DNA from: Eukaryota sp. TZLM1-RC
Taxonomy: Eukaryota > Metamonada: BaSk clade
Length of the DNA: 64,000 bases
Assembly (NCBI GenBank): GCA_040285825.1
Contig: JAUPSS010000004.1
Location: 1,455,485 to 1,519,484, forward strand
Direction: 5' to 3'
The translations under genes were made by a program, and so were the position numbers. Shown one piece after another: positions 9,935 through 21,594 of the stretch. A model generated the notes under the pieces. That model saw only the letters and a program-made list of their open reading frames with translations. It had not been told where the DNA came from and searched no databases. How positions within the stretch are numbered: position 1 is the first letter of the stretch; each line of letters opens with the position of its first letter.

Positions 9935-11626
9935 ATGACTTCAGCATTAGTGAACATCCACAGACACTTTTACAGCATGTCAGACATCTTCCAGCAAGAT
10001 ATCTCTGACTCTAATCCCCCATCTAACATGCAGCAGGTACCAGCGACATATATACATAATATAGAGGGTAACGAGGCAACGGACCTGGATCCCACCTCCC
10101 CCTCCCTTAAAGTAGAAGAAGATGAAAGGTTGGACGAGGTCCCTCCTTCTTCAGCAATAGAAAAGGTAACGAGAACGGACCCGGCTCCCTCTCCCCTCAG
10201 GAAAAAAGAAACAGATGAGGTTACGAGAACGGACCCAGCTCCCTCTCCCCTCAAAGCAATGGAAGAGGCAACGAGAACGGACCCGGCTCCCTCTCCCCTC
10301 AAGTATACAGAATTACCCTCGGAGGCAACGAAAACGGACCCGGCTCCCTCTCGCCTCCCAATTCTAGAACCTGTTTTAAAGAGAACGGATGGAAATCCCA
10401 CCTTAGACACGTCTTCCCCATTAGGAGAATATGAAGAAATTCAATCTCAACTGGATGAAATGGAGGGAGAAGACGACTCTTCCGAGGGGTTCTAAAAGTT
10501 ATTAAGAGAGGATGCGGAGGCTTACCTCGAACCAACAGATTTCTGTCTGTTCGAGCAGCTTCGCCCTTTATGGAGTTACATTCAAAAAAGAGGCAGAAAC
10601 GTTGGTTTCCAGATCCTCGGAATGATTGGGGATACCCAAAAGGTATTGGAAATTCCCCTCAATGAAAGGAATGAACTCATAAAGGCACTTGACAAACTGA
10701 GTAGAAAAAAATTCGGGATTAACGCAGAGCGCCGCCCCAGAATCTCTGGAATGGACAAGAGAATCTATGAAATGATGTCTCTTCCCATCAAAGATAGATT
10801 GGATTGGAAGGCCTCCTTCCTAGATCAACATGGCAGGAGAATAAGGTTTCTCTCCATCGAGCAGAGAAGTAGGACCGACTCGGAAGACATCCTACAATCC
10901 AAATTGCCTGCCTGGTTTGATCCTAACTTTGATACGGAAATCCATAATTACACGGAGCTGACAGAGGGTGCTCCCACATATTCTAGGGAATTTATGGAGC
11001 AGGAGGATAGTAGTGAACAAGACAAGTTTGAACCAGTAACACCCTGGTTTGATGCAGACGCTTTAAATAACATTCATACGGAACGATCAGCTGTATCCAC
11101 GTATAGGAGCCGTCCTAACAACTACATCCAACAACATGGTAACTCGTTCACAAAACAACGAGAGTCTAGACAATGGGTAACGGGAGATCCATCCACATCT
11201 CTCCATCTTCCCAAACTGCCTGTTGTAGCCCCTATAATTTCTGAACAAAGCCAATCAATACAGGTCTGCTCTATTGACAGCATACCCAAACATGTTCCAA
11301 CAGTGAATGTCCCGGAACCTGTAACTAGACAAGACGTTGCTCCTCAGGAAAAACCAACTTCCTCCCAACCTATGGAACGTGAAATCGGAGAAGACATAGA
11401 GTTGAACGGGCCAGTCGTTGGAGAAACGGCTCGTCCTCAACCCTCAGTAAGAAACTCTTCTTCCGACAGATCTATGCGTATTGAGGACCTAGAATCCTCA
11501 AGAAGAGCTATTGACATGAGCATAGCGAGTAGCCTTCATAGACAGATTGATCCACGGTCTAGGATATCGATTATAAAAAACCTCGATTATCCGCTGATGA
11601 CCCTATCAACAAAATGTCTATCATAG
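9935..11626 (+). pseudogene. Gag-like protein, N-terminal part, one internal stop
   Basis: One reading frame runs from the ATG at 9935 to 11626, broken only by TAA at 10493-10495. The first 186 codons are acidic and proline-rich and contain a repeated TDPAPSPL-type peptide. The section after the stop (from about 10499) includes a basic helical region (LSRKKFGINAERRPRISGMD) and a Ser/Pro/Thr-rich linker. No standard capsid signature is recognisable; gag identity is inferred from position before the zinc finger and pol. Confidence 0.6.
10073..10358 (+). repeat. Five imperfect copies of a TDPAPSPL peptide repeat in gag
   Basis: The DNA core (GAGAACGGACC then CAGCTCCCTCTCCCCTC, with small changes) occurs at irregular spacing. 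It encodes LDPTSPSL once, TDPAPSPL three times and TDPAPSRL once. Spacer peptides differ in length and sequence, so this is a short linear motif array rather than a simple microsatellite. Confidence 0.7.
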
Positions 11627-13236
11627 TTTTTCTTTTAAAATATCAAACTTGGGATAAATACGGGCGAAAGATAGCTAATAGAAGCTTTGAAGCCCCAGGT
11701 CAATCAGATTGGACCAGAGCCTTTATGATAGCTACCCAGCTATTTGGAGAAGGCCAAGCAGAAATAACCCAAGATAGGATTAAAGATTTCCCCAAACATA
11801 TACGCGACGAGATCACCAGGGATACAACACAGCCTTTGATAAGGATTGACCCAGCTATAACAGATAAGCTCGAACCCCCAATCCACCATTATGATTTATT
11901 TAGGAGCATGATGATGAGCACTTGCCCTACAGGAATATCCAGCATGATTGACCCTAGCCTTTTATCCAGATGGCAAAGTCAAGGTTTACTCGGTGTTGAT
12001 TATACCGACGCCGACGTCATGGTATTTCTGTTAAAAAGAACACAATTCACATCATATCATAAGGCTTGTACAGTCCTAATGAAGCCTAAAATAAACTGGA
12101 GAAAAATCCACAATAGGCATGAGGCTGACAACGAGTTTGGTCGTTATGTAGAAGAATTTGGAGACGTCTTGAGAATGAGCACCTACATCACCGACCTAAC
12201 CATCCCCGATTTAATTAGAGGAAGCAGTGGGCTGATAACCATATCTCTCGCTCTAATAGCCGAGTACTTCCTTATGGGTTTGGATAACTTTGCTATATCG
12301 AGCGAACTCCTCCTAGTATGGACTAGGGAATCCTTGTGGGACTCACCGAACAGAACAACTCTACCCGATTTAATATCGACAAAGAGAAGACACTTCCTCG
12401 CTTAGTGTTACACAGCAGGAAACAAGCCCACAATGGACGTACTAAGGAACAAGGCTAACGAAGAAGATATTCCTTTGGGACTCACGGCGATGAGAACTTA
12501 CTCAAGAGGAGTAACATCATCAACCCAGGCTCCATCAAAACGAGCAAGACGATCAGGAGGAAAGCCAAGAGGAACCCCTCAACACAAATACATCCCTGAA
12601 AAGCATGAACGAGAAGGGTCAAAATTCTGTACATTCTGCAGCAACGTCGAAGGTAACAATCCTGTCGGCCACACTGTATTCGAATGCAAAGACCCTCGTT
12701 GTGCTAGAAGCAGAGTTCCCAAAAAAGAAAGATTCAGATTAGGAGAACAGGAGGCGCCTGCTAGTAGAGGCAGTGTAGAAAGGGGCCGAGGTGGCCGTGG
12801 TAGATGTGTACATAGATTCAAATTGAGAGGCCGTGGAGGCCGCTTTAGAGGTCATAAAGGAAGAGGTCAGTACAGACCTATTTATAACATCAACAATACA
12901 GAGGATATATCATCAAACGCATCCCCTACTGATTCAAAACCGACCCGTTTGAGTACGGTTCCTCACAGACGGATCAACAACAGCAACCGGAACAGCAGGA
13001 CAGGCAACTTACCTAATCGAGTACACATCAACGCAATCAATCCCAATCAATCATCAACCGATTTAGGAAACCCGGTCAACAACTTTCCAACAGCTCAACA
13101 AACTCTTTTAATTCCTCTACAAATTCACCAAACCAGCTCTGATATCAATAGTATTCTTGATATTAATTTTACGGTTAGTGAAAACGACATCAGGTCCCAG
13201 CGTTCTCCTTTTCTAAGACTGAAAAGATATCAATAA
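11614..13236 (+). pseudogene. Gag-like protein, C-terminal part with zinc finger and RGG region
   Basis: This frame is shifted relative to the preceding gag frame and is broken by TAG at 12403-12405. The first ~260 codons look like a helical capsid-type domain (QSDWTRAFMIATQLFGEGQA and FGRYVEEFGDVLRMS). The part from 12433 has a CFxC-like zinc finger (C-x2-C-x10-H-x4-C, KFCTFCSN...GHTVFEC) and a Gly/Arg-rich stretch (GRGGRGRC, RGRGGRFRGHKGRG), fitting a nucleocapsid RNA-binding role. It ends at TAA just before the duplicated gag-pro junction. Confidence 0.6.
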
Positions 13237-13576
13237 ATTATAATAAATTGATTGCGACTATAGATTCGGCTGCGTTTTGTTCAGTTATTACTGCTGATTT
13301 AGCTGAACAATGCCATATGTCAATCAATAGCAAGGATACCATTATTCCTCTACAAATTCACCAAACCAGCTCTGATATCAATAGTATTCTTGATATTAAT
13401 TTTACGGTTAGTGAAAACGACATCAGGTCCCAGCGTTCTCCTTTTCTAAGACTGAAAAGATATCAATAAATTATAATAAATTGATTGCGACTATAGATTC
13501 GGCTGCGTTTTGTTCAGTTATTACTGCTGATTTAGCTGAACAATGCCATATGTCAATCAATAGCAAGGATACCATT
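13111..13576 (+). repeat. 233-bp tandem duplication across the gag-protease junction
   Basis: The 233 bases at 13111-13343 are repeated directly at 13344-13576 with no difference I can see. The unit holds the last codons of gag and the start of the protease, including the Asp-Ser-Ala active-site codons. Because 233 is not a multiple of three, the duplication changes the frame relation between gag and pol. Confidence 0.9.
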
Positions 13577-15112
13577 AGGTTCTTACCAGCTAATAACGTA
13601 TCCACAACTTCGCTAGGGAGTGCAACTGGTATTCTGTCGTTCAACGTAGGAAGCATTGTGCAACAAGCTCATTATAAACATACTCTTCCCATAATCCCGG
13701 GTTCGAACAAATTATTAATAGGGACAGACATGTTAAAAGCACTTGGGCTTCAGATGGATGATAATCTTTTCATTAGAATAGACAAAGAACACCGCACTTT
13801 GCTAAATGCAGAATCAGAATTCGACTCTAGAATCGCTCAACATTCGATTGGGAACTTAGATAACCAATCACCAAGTCCTCCTGATTTTGAGAAGCATTTA
13901 GCAAGATCTGGATGTGAGATAAATTTAAATGATAGTAATAATAAATTAAAATTAACGAGTCTACTAAAATTATTCAGCGATGTTTTTAGTGAAACTCCTA
14001 ATAGAAAAGGAATCGATTGTAATCCTCTAACAATCCTCTTTAGAGATGAGAATGCTATAGTACACAAGCCTGCTAGACGGTTACATTCCAGCAAAATGGA
14101 AATAGCAAACAAAATATTTGATGAACTGATCGAAATGGGCTATGCAGTTGAATCTAATTATAAATTCAGCTCTCCTATTGTCTTAGTTTTATATCCTGAC
14201 GGCAAGAAACCCAGGTTAACTGGAGACTTTAGTGGTAAAGATGGAGTTAATGCCCATACGATTTCAGTAGAGCCTGATCTACCTAGGATTAGTGATATTT
14301 TAGAATTTTTGAGTAAAGCAAATTACATCGCCACGCTTAATTTACCAAAAGCTTTCTGGCAGATGAATGTAGCTGAGAAGGATATTGAGAAAACATCAAT
14401 CTCATTTCCTGGAAGGTCAATCATGTTTAAAAGAGCTTGCTTCGGATTAAAGAACATCCCAGCAGTTTTCCAAAACGTAATAACGAAAATTTTCCAAATA
14501 GACGGCGTTTTCATATACATTGACGATATCATAATAGTTGGAACGACATTCGAAGAATTTTATAAGAGATTACAAAGAGTCCTCCAATGCGCCAGAAATA
14601 GACGTGTAAATATAGGCTTAGGTAAATGTAAATTCGTAACATCAAAACACCCTATCGACATTTTAGGAAGTACCTTCCAGGATAAAACTAGATTTATTAG
14701 TAAGAAAAAAATCGAAGCCTTGATGAGAATGCCTAGACCAAAAACAGTGAAAGAAGTTCGCTCATTGGTAGGATCCATCAATTATATTAGAGATTGGCTT
14801 CCAGGTATTTCTGAATTAATTGCTCCAATTAACGAGCTAATTAAAGGAAAACCCAGAATAATTAAATGGACTAGCAAGCATGACGATTACTTGAAACAAA
14901 TAAAAGACTTAATAGTAAACCACATGCCCCTTGAATTACCAGCTCCGGGCAAGCGAGTATTGATAAGTACTGACGCTTCAGATGTAGCACTAGGAGGTGT
15001 TATTTGGCAAGAAATTGAACCCTACTCCCCTGCAGGAACCCCGCTAAATAAAAGGAAAGTAAAACCTTTGTCATTCTATAGTAGATTACTCACAGAAACA
15101 CAAAGAAAATAG
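13481..15112 (+). CDS. Retrotransposon Pol: protease, reverse transcriptase, RNase H start
   Basis: A 543-codon open frame. Residues 1-110 are a retropepsin-like protease with ATIDSAAFCSVI (Asp-Ser-Ala active site) and a later IPGSNKLLIGTDML flap/helix. The reverse transcriptase follows (about 170-420), with LTGDFSGKDGVN, FWQMNVAEKDIEKTSISFP, the Y-I-D-D box at 14516-14527 and IGLGKCKF. RNase H begins near 470 with LISTDASDVALGGVIW. The connection region (RSLVGSINYIRDWLPGISEL) is typical of Ty3/gypsy. No ATG opens the frame; it would be made by frameshifting from gag. The stop (TAG 15110-15112) falls inside RNase H, so the mature polyprotein is broken. Confidence 0.85.
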   Translation: MIATIDSAAFCSVITADLAEQCHMSINSKDTIRFLPANNVSTTSLGSATGILSFNVGSIVQQAHYKHTLPIIPGSNKLLIGTDMLKALGLQMDDNLFIRIDKEHRTLLNAESEFDSRIAQHSIGNLDNQSPSPPDFEKHLARSGCEINLNDSNNKLKLTSLLKLFSDVFSETPNRKGIDCNPLTILFRDENAIVHKPARRLHSSKMEIANKIFDELIEMGYAVESNYKFSSPIVLVLYPDGKKPRLTGDFSGKDGVNAHTISVEPDLPRISDILEFLSKANYIATLNLPKAFWQMNVAEKDIEKTSISFPGRSIMFKRACFGLKNIPAVFQNVITKIFQIDGVFIYIDDIIIVGTTFEEFYKRLQRVLQCARNRRVNIGLGKCKFVTSKHPIDILGSTFQDKTRFISKKKIEALMRMPRPKTVKEVRSLVGSINYIRDWLPGISELIAPINELIKGKPRIIKWTSKHDDYLKQIKDLIVNHMPLELPAPGKRVLISTDASDVALGGVIWQEIEPYSPAGTPLNKRKVKPLSFYSRLLTETQRK

Positions 15113-15480
15113 TCCACATTACAAAAAGAATTATATGCAATACTTTTGATTTTAACTGAAAGTTGTTTAGAAAGCTACTTGTTAACTAGACATTTAACAA
15201 TTTTCACAGATCATAAAAACATTGCATTCCTGGCTACAGCCCCAGAGTAAAATAGAATTGTAAAGAGATGGCTGCCGATACTATCTGAATTCGACTTTGA
15301 CATAGTCCACTAACCTGGTAAAGACAACCATTGGGCAGATATGTTATCGAGGAATATTGATTTGGATCAAAACGAGGAAACTCCTTCTATTTGTAGCATA
15401 AATATACCAGATACTTTACTTTCAAATTACGAGATACCTCCACTAGACGATCCCATCAATCTCATCTCTAAGTAGACACC
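15113..15480 (+). pseudogene. RNase H remainder and tether, with stops
   Basis: The pol frame continues as clear RNase H/tether sequence (STLQKELYAIL, HLTIFTDHKNIAFL, PGKDNHWADMLSRN) but is cut by TAA at about 15248 and 15311 and TAG at about 15472. A T-run near 15485 marks a frame change toward the integrase frame. Confidence 0.75.
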
Positions 15481-15615
15481 AAGACCTACCTATTTTTTTG
15501 GTTCTCTAAAATAAGATCTGAACAACAAATAGCCAAAAACAACAACGACTCGTCATTTGAAAATGCAATTCTAGATGAAAATACTCAAATTTAGAAAAAT
15601 AATAAAAACAAAATT

Positions 15616-16245
15616 TTGATTCCAAAGAGCCTCAGAAAACAGGCACTACTATTAATTCATAGTTTGGTGCAATCTGGTCACCCTAGCAAAAACCATAGTT
15701 TACATAAACTATCCAAAAGCGATTTCTACTGGCCCAATATGAGAAAGAACCTCATTAATCATGTCAAAACATGCCCAACTTGTCAAAAAACGGCTCCAGT
15801 TAAAAGATCAAAAACACCTTACACAGGATCTTTATGGGCAGATCGTCCTTTTGCCAGATTAAACGTCGATACAATTGGACCCCTAAATTCTGACAACGAA
15901 GGAAATAAATATCTATTAGTATTTGTAGACTCTTTTAATGGATATACAATCTTAGTCCCTCTAAAAGAACTCAATGCCTTAGAAACCGCAGATGCCTTAA
16001 TTTGGAATGTTTGCGCAATCTTTAGCATACCTATGTTAATTCATAGCGATAATGGACCTGAGTTCGCCAATGAGACTTTCAAAATAGTGTGTAACAGATT
16101 AGCGATTGAGATGAGTAACTCAATTCCCCACTATTCAAAAAGTAATGGGCTTGTAGAACGTAAACATAGAGACGTTCTTCAATGCTTAAGAAAACTATTA
16201 ATAGATTTTGATTTTCACAGAAATTGGTCAACCAATGCAACCTAA
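15616..16245 (+). pseudogene. Retrotransposon integrase
   Basis: Contains the N-terminal HHCC zinc-binding region (two histidines in the HSLVQSGHPSKNHSLH area, then CPTCQK) and a retroviral-type integrase core. The catalytic triad is visible: Asp in NVDTIGPL, Asp in HSDNGPEF and Glu in NGLVERKHR. The frame has no ATG, is out of frame with RT, and stops soon after the core, so the C-terminal domain is missing. It would have been the last part of Pol. Confidence 0.85.
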
Positions 16246-17540
16246 AACAGTGGCAGATACACTGTTTGATCAATTTTGCGTTTGTCATTATGAAGATAAC
16301 AATTATTAATTTTTCTAATTTAATTTAAAAACCTGTATCACACTGTTCTTTGTAAAGAGGTTGAGGAAATAAACAGCGTTATTGCCATCTATGAAATTGA
16401 TTTAGGGAAAAATAGTTTAATTTTTTAAACAAATTATTAAGAAGAAGTTTATCTTTATTTGGTCCAACCAAGATTCATTTGAACTAAGAACACATGTTGA
16501 TTCTTCCAAACTATCAAATTATGTTTCAAAGGTAGTCAATAAGTATACTTTTTATATTAATAACCTTAATTATGATTTAGATTTCAAATCGCTTAAGAGT
16601 TTGACTTCTTGTTTTATGGTTAATCGTGGTACACCTGCATCATCCATTGATAGATATAAATGAAAAGAAATATACTTGTCTAAATGTCATACTATGTCAT
16701 TTTATATACGATGGAGTAATCAAATTATCTTTTCAATTTATCAAATTTGAATATTTAATTTAAGTATTTAAAAACCTTCAAGCTTTGAAACCTTAGAGCG
16801 TTAAACGGTTTTAGATTTTAACAATTTTGAAAACATCATCAATTAATTTTTTTATGTAGATTTAAAATATCTTTCAAAATAAAAAACACTGACTTCCTTG
16901 ACTATTGATTGTGGATATTCAACTACCGGATCGTTATTGATAATTATTGAATTAACCAATTAAAAACATCTAACTTACCACTCATATAATAGATATGATT
17001 TGGAGAAATTATTTGAATTTAAGCAGGTATTAGAAGGAAATAAATGAATATATATTTTAGGTTTCAAAATGTCAAACACTGAAGAAAAAAATAAAGTTTT
17101 AATTTATTTAATTTTTATATCCATTCAGGAAACAATACTTTATATTATGTTATTTAAAAAGCTAAAGATCAAAAATAGAATAATCGAAAACACAAGCATC
17201 TTGATCATCTATTTTCTGGCGAAAAGAGATCTTAAAACGATGAAAAAAATGAAATTTCTGTTTTTGACAGCTAAAATTGTGCCAAAATAAATAAAAATAA
17301 AATAAAATTTTATTTATTTCTTCCGAATTCTGAATTTAATAAACAATCATTAGATATATCATTTCCTGCGTCTGACTTTAGTATTATAATCCCATTTATT
17401 GAATCTTTAAAAGAGTAATCATTTAATTATTTACTGTTTAGTTTTATTTGTCATTAGTGATATTCGACTGCTTAAAATTACGTCAGATCTAGATTGTATT
17501 TTATTCAAGCAAAATTTCTTAAAACTAGAAACTATTCAAA
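16246..17540. other. AT-rich stretch with one coding-like remnant
   Basis: No gene is recognised. On the + strand at 16448-16663 a 71-codon frame without an ATG reads like protein (SKLSNYVSKVVNKYTFYINN followed by a leucine-rich DFKSLKSLTSC). It recalls LRR proteins and may be a decayed host gene. An ATG frame at 17069-17290 is lysine/isoleucine-rich and probably not coding. Confidence 0.35.
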
Positions 17541-18100
17541 CTTCACTTCCACTATTGAAAATTTGCCTTCAGCTGTTTTCAGAAAATCTTCCTAGTGATA
17601 ACAAGGAGCTAAAAACAAATCTATACATTCCATTAGAAATAAAAACATCAATTCTGCTTTGCCAAAAGGTTCGGTCTAATAATCTTCTAGTTCCATTTTT
17701 GAAATTAGATCAAAAGTCGTCCAAAAAAGATAATGCAATTTTACCCAAGGTTCCAAATAAAGAAAAAGCAATATGACAAAGAAGGTGTTGAGTATGTTGA
17801 GTTAGAATTCAAGTTATTGATTATTTCTGTATACTTGATAATTTCGCTTCTTCAGCACTACGGATAGGTCAATTATGAGATGGTGCCAGTTTTTCATTTG
17901 AGGTGTTTATTACATCAGTAGATCTGACATCAATAACGATCATTGATCGATTAAGTCCGGGAACTAGCACATCGCCACAGCTGCCACCAAACAAATTTCT
18001 TTTTTTGACTATTTTTTTATTTTTTCCAATAAAAAACAAACTATACGACCAGCTTAAAATTTTATGTCTTCATAACCCCAGTCAGCCAAGAAGAATTGAC
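17541..18100 (-). mobile_element. LINE 3'-end fragment
   Basis: On the minus strand the 17560-17780 part encodes a degraded C-terminus (FWQSRIDVF, and LGKIALSFLDDF) that matches LFWQNRIVFSIF and LGPLALSFLDDF of other LINE copies here. It is followed by shorter shreds. It is a separate, more diverged insertion than the copy to its right. Confidence 0.55.
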
Positions 18101-19935
18101 TGGAGGTTTTTCTTTCGTAAACGCGTCCAAGAGTGACAAAGCTGAAGATAATAAGGGAACAACACCTTTGAAAATTGAAAATACAATTCTGTTTTGCCAA
18201 AAACTCTTGTCAAAAACTCTTCCAGTACGCTGTTTCACAATTAAACAAAATCATCCAGAAAAGACAAAGCAAGAGGTCCAAGCGTCCCATGAAGGGAAAC
18301 CGCAAATGGACAGATGACATAATGAGTATGCGATTCTGCATTCAAGGATAACAATTTTGCTTTGTATTTGCTAATTTTGGCTTTTTCGGAAACAGTTAAG
18401 GGGTCCCTATATTTTGATTGAGCCATCGGAATAAAAGAATCATTAAATACATCATTTGATCTCACATCTGCAATAATGGCAGTACCTCCAAGACCTTCAA
18501 GCATTAAATCACCTCTATTTCGACCAAACAAATTCAAAGTATCTTCATCAACCAAACGAAAAAAGTAATACTTCTAAACAGGAAACAATTCTATGACATT
18601 TTGACAAACAATTGAGTTGATCTTTTACCGCATCATGAATTTTTGATCGGAAAGTAATAAAATGTTTACAATTGAAGAAATGATCTGGAAAAATTTTTGA
18701 TCCACATTTATAAATCAAATTATGAGGCACGTTATCAGGCCAAATACAACAACGAAGGCGTATTGTACAAAAAAATTCGGTATCATATAAAAGAAGACCA
18801 TAAATTTGAGGAATCTGAGTAAGTATACACGAAGAGGAATTGTTTTGGGCATCTAACAAAAAATTTTCGACAGGGGGATTATTTTTTTGGCCGAGCCAAG
18901 ACGAACATTAAAATCCATGCCTTCAAAAATTATTGTTAACTTTTGTTGCAATTTTGTAACAAAATACCTCAAATTAACTAGTGTTCTAGATGGTGTTTCC
19001 TGTACGTTGTCGGGAAAATATTTACTCCAAATCTCAGAGGGCAAACAATCGAGAGCATTTTGTAGGTCTCTAAGAAAGGTATTGCTTGTAAAATTTAGTA
19101 TATAAATATCATTGGGAACACGGTTGAAAAATTCAAAAACAAAATTTTTCCTTCCACCAAGAAAAGCTCCACCAAAAGAATTTCTGTCAGATTCATCAGC
19201 CAAATTTGCAAGCAAAGGTTCTAAAAAAGATTCAATCTTGTAGGACTTAAACATACAATAAAGCTGATCACAAACTGCATCATGCACTTTTGATCTAAAA
19301 GTAATAAACCATTACAATTCAATAAATGGGTTGGAGTGACAGTCTTTCCACATTTACAAATTAATCCATGTGGAAGATTATCAGTCCAAATAAAAGATCG
19401 GAGACCCGTAGATAATAAAAAGCAAGGGTTATTGAGAAACAAATCATAAATTCTTGGTAATTGATTCATAGAACTATCAAAAACAACCGGTGAAAAATTT
19501 GCAAAAGAGGGATTGTTTTGCTTGGTCACGCCATGACGTCCTTCATAATCCAAGCCTTCAAATATTACTGTCAGTTTTTGTTGAATCTTCTTCACACAAT
19601 ACCTTAAATTAACTAAATTTCGTGGAGGAATCTCTTGAACTGAGTCGGGAAAAGATTGACACCAATTTTCTGGTGCAATTTTATCACTAGCAACATCAAG
19701 TTCATACAAATGTTTGGACAATGACTGATTAAGCAAAGCAAATGATTGTCATCAGGGAGATGATTAGGAAAATTCGAAATAAAAAACCAAGATTTTTGCC
19801 AACAAAAGCTGCGTGACAAAAAATTGAAAATTTAGTAAAGCCAACACCACCAAATTGTGAAGATGAGAACAAGTGGGCACGAATTAGCTCAGGATTCACT
19901 TTTAATAGGGAAGCAAAAATAGTTGCACGGGTTGA
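18101..19935 (-). pseudogene. Degenerate LINE, post-RT region to 3' end
   Basis: Overlapping minus-strand frames (18241-18555, 18548-18859, 18853-19287, 19221-19736 and beyond to about 19935) together cover the region after the RT. A helical zone with SSQFGGVGFTK is followed by a zinc-knuckle-like LICKCGKTVTPTHLLNC (C-x-C...H-x3-C), then an endonuclease-like RGDLMLEGLGG...IIADVRSNDV and a C-terminal LALSFLDDF. A similar zinc-knuckle block occurs again at 18548-18859, suggesting nested or duplicated LINE pieces. Frameshifts throughout make it dead. RT motifs are absent, so the copy is 5'-truncated. Confidence 0.7.
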
Positions 19936-20504
19936 TTAAGTTTTCGGCAAAAATCGAGAAAAAAGGTGCCGTCGACGTCATTAAGTGCATATTTTTTCCG
20001 AAGCAAATTTTCAAAATAATAAATTTGATAAGTTTTTCTATTTTAAATTCTGAAATTCAGTAAAGCTCAGTACCAAAATTTAGCAACAATTTCATCAAGA
20101 TTTCAAGTTATTTCATCAACATTTCCTAACCAACAACTTAAAAAAAACTTTTTGTGAATAATTGGTAAACGGAATTTGGCAATTAATAATTTTAAACTCC
20201 TTGGAATCATTACCAATTAATAAACATTTTTTGGGATTCAAGTGAAAATGATCTTTATAGTAATATATGCAGCTCATAAACTATCACCATTCAGTAAGTT
20301 CTGGGTTAGCGGCTCTCAATTTATCCATTTCCGTGTTCTTGAATGCTTTTCGCTCTTGTTCCTTAGTATATTTGTCAAAACACGAGCCTGTGGTGCAACT
20401 TTTACTTGGAAGATAAAGTGATGAGTTGAGGCAAAATTCAAGATCTAGGTCTTAAGCGTTTCCGTAGTTCCAAAGCCGAAGTTTGAAGGGATTTTGTACA
20501 CCAC
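19936..20504. other. No gene recognised
   Basis: About 570 bases of AT-rich DNA between the LINE relic and the first Fanzor-like remnant. No frame with recognisable motifs or clear repeat was seen. Confidence 0.5.
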
Positions 20505-21180
20505 GTGGAAGTATTTGTGCTCAGGGTAGTGAAAGACCTGTATATTTGCAAAGAGCAAAGTCTGAAGAGGAAGGTGGTAAGAAGAATCATTATAGTAAAA
20601 GAAAAGCTACCCCAAGATGATAAGAAATCAGTCTTTCTACATCGGCAGAGAGACCACTTTCATAGTTCTTTATCAAACTATGACAAACCCTATATCTGTG
20701 CACATTGTGAAAAGCCACTTGTGAAGAAACATATTCAAAAACAAAGTTTATTAAAAATCCATGTTGGAAATGAATTTTCACACAATGACATCATCAAAAA
20801 TTCAATATAAACAAAAAAATTTTTAAAAATAGATTTAACGGTAACGAGCTGCTTTTGACATTTGAAGGAAAAAATAATGATTGAGAAAACACAATTAAAC
20901 CAAACGAATTGCCGAAAAGGAAAAGAAGAACAAAAAAAGACATAAAGACCGACCCTGATAAAAACAAAATTAATGTTTTGTTGAATAAATGTACTAAAAA
21001 ATAATTTGTCGAAGACGCAGGCAATCACTCGAAATAATATCTGATAGGCCTCTCATCGGCGTTGATCTGGGCCAATCTAGGTAAAGTGGTTATTTCTTAA
21101 ACGATATCCAATGTGAAGTTATCCCTTGTCCAACAAGGTTGAGATTGATTTATAGACTATTTTAAAAGAAACTAATGTTT
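20505..21180 (+). pseudogene. Fanzor/TnpB-like N-terminal remnant 1
   Basis: A 101-codon frame (20505-20810) and following broken frames parallel the second remnant at 22.1-22.6 kb. Shared blocks are a GNELLLTFE segment, a Lys-rich KRKRRTKKDIKTDPDKNK linker, then PLIGVDLGQSR at about 21049-21081. The G-[VI]-D-L-G block is the RuvC-I motif carrying the first catalytic aspartate in TnpB/Fanzor. Several stops and frame changes separate the blocks. RuvC-II, RuvC-III and the zinc finger are not found downstream. Assignment is from motif resemblance and the parallel copy, and is tentative. Confidence 0.5.
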
Positions 21181-21594
21181 CGGTCTGGACAAATTCATGC
21201 TTAAAGAAGGTCATATCACATCACAGCAGCGGAAAGACTCATGAAACTTGTAATTCTTAAACAATTTGTCCATTTTTACGAAAATCATTCTAAGATGAAG
21301 TAGACCACTTCTAATGGTGGACTATATGAAGATGGTACTCTGTTCTGGCGAGGAAGAGAACATCAGGCTATACGGAAGGAATATTCCAAGGACTGCAGTG
21401 ATTCACTAGTCAACAGAATGTTACTTAGAGTGTTCAATCCGAAAAAGTGAGTTACGACAGCAACTAGTAGTTTTGGTGTCAAATCAGCCCTTTTAGACAG
21501 TTCCCCGAGACTGAAAAATTGATGTGTGAAGTCCACAATGTTTGTGAAAGAAATGAACCCTTAGCCCAACCCGAAGAAGTAGTTTAGAGTTGGA

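Larger units (their letters stand above)
9935..16245 (+). mobile_element. Degenerate Ty3/gypsy-type retrotransposon
   Basis: In order on the plus strand: gag-like frames, a zinc finger/RGG region, aspartic protease, reverse transcriptase, RNase H and integrase, the Ty3/gypsy order. The gag region carries in-frame stops at 10493 (TAA) and 12403 (TAG) and a frame change near 11614. The gag-pro boundary has a 233-bp tandem duplication. Pol has stops at 15110, about 15248, 15311 and 15472, and a frame change before integrase. No flanking LTRs were found by eye on either side, so the ends may be lost or too diverged. The integrase ends early, with no chromodomain. The element is inactive. Confidence 0.85.

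Noticed and set aside
13248-13469. Short frame containing the protease active site as a separate gene
   Set aside because: It is the first unit of the 233-bp duplication reading into the second; it is not an independent gene.
16246-16420. 3' LTR of the gypsy element
   Set aside because: No sequence here repeats the region upstream of gag, and no TG...CA bounded direct repeat was found by eye.
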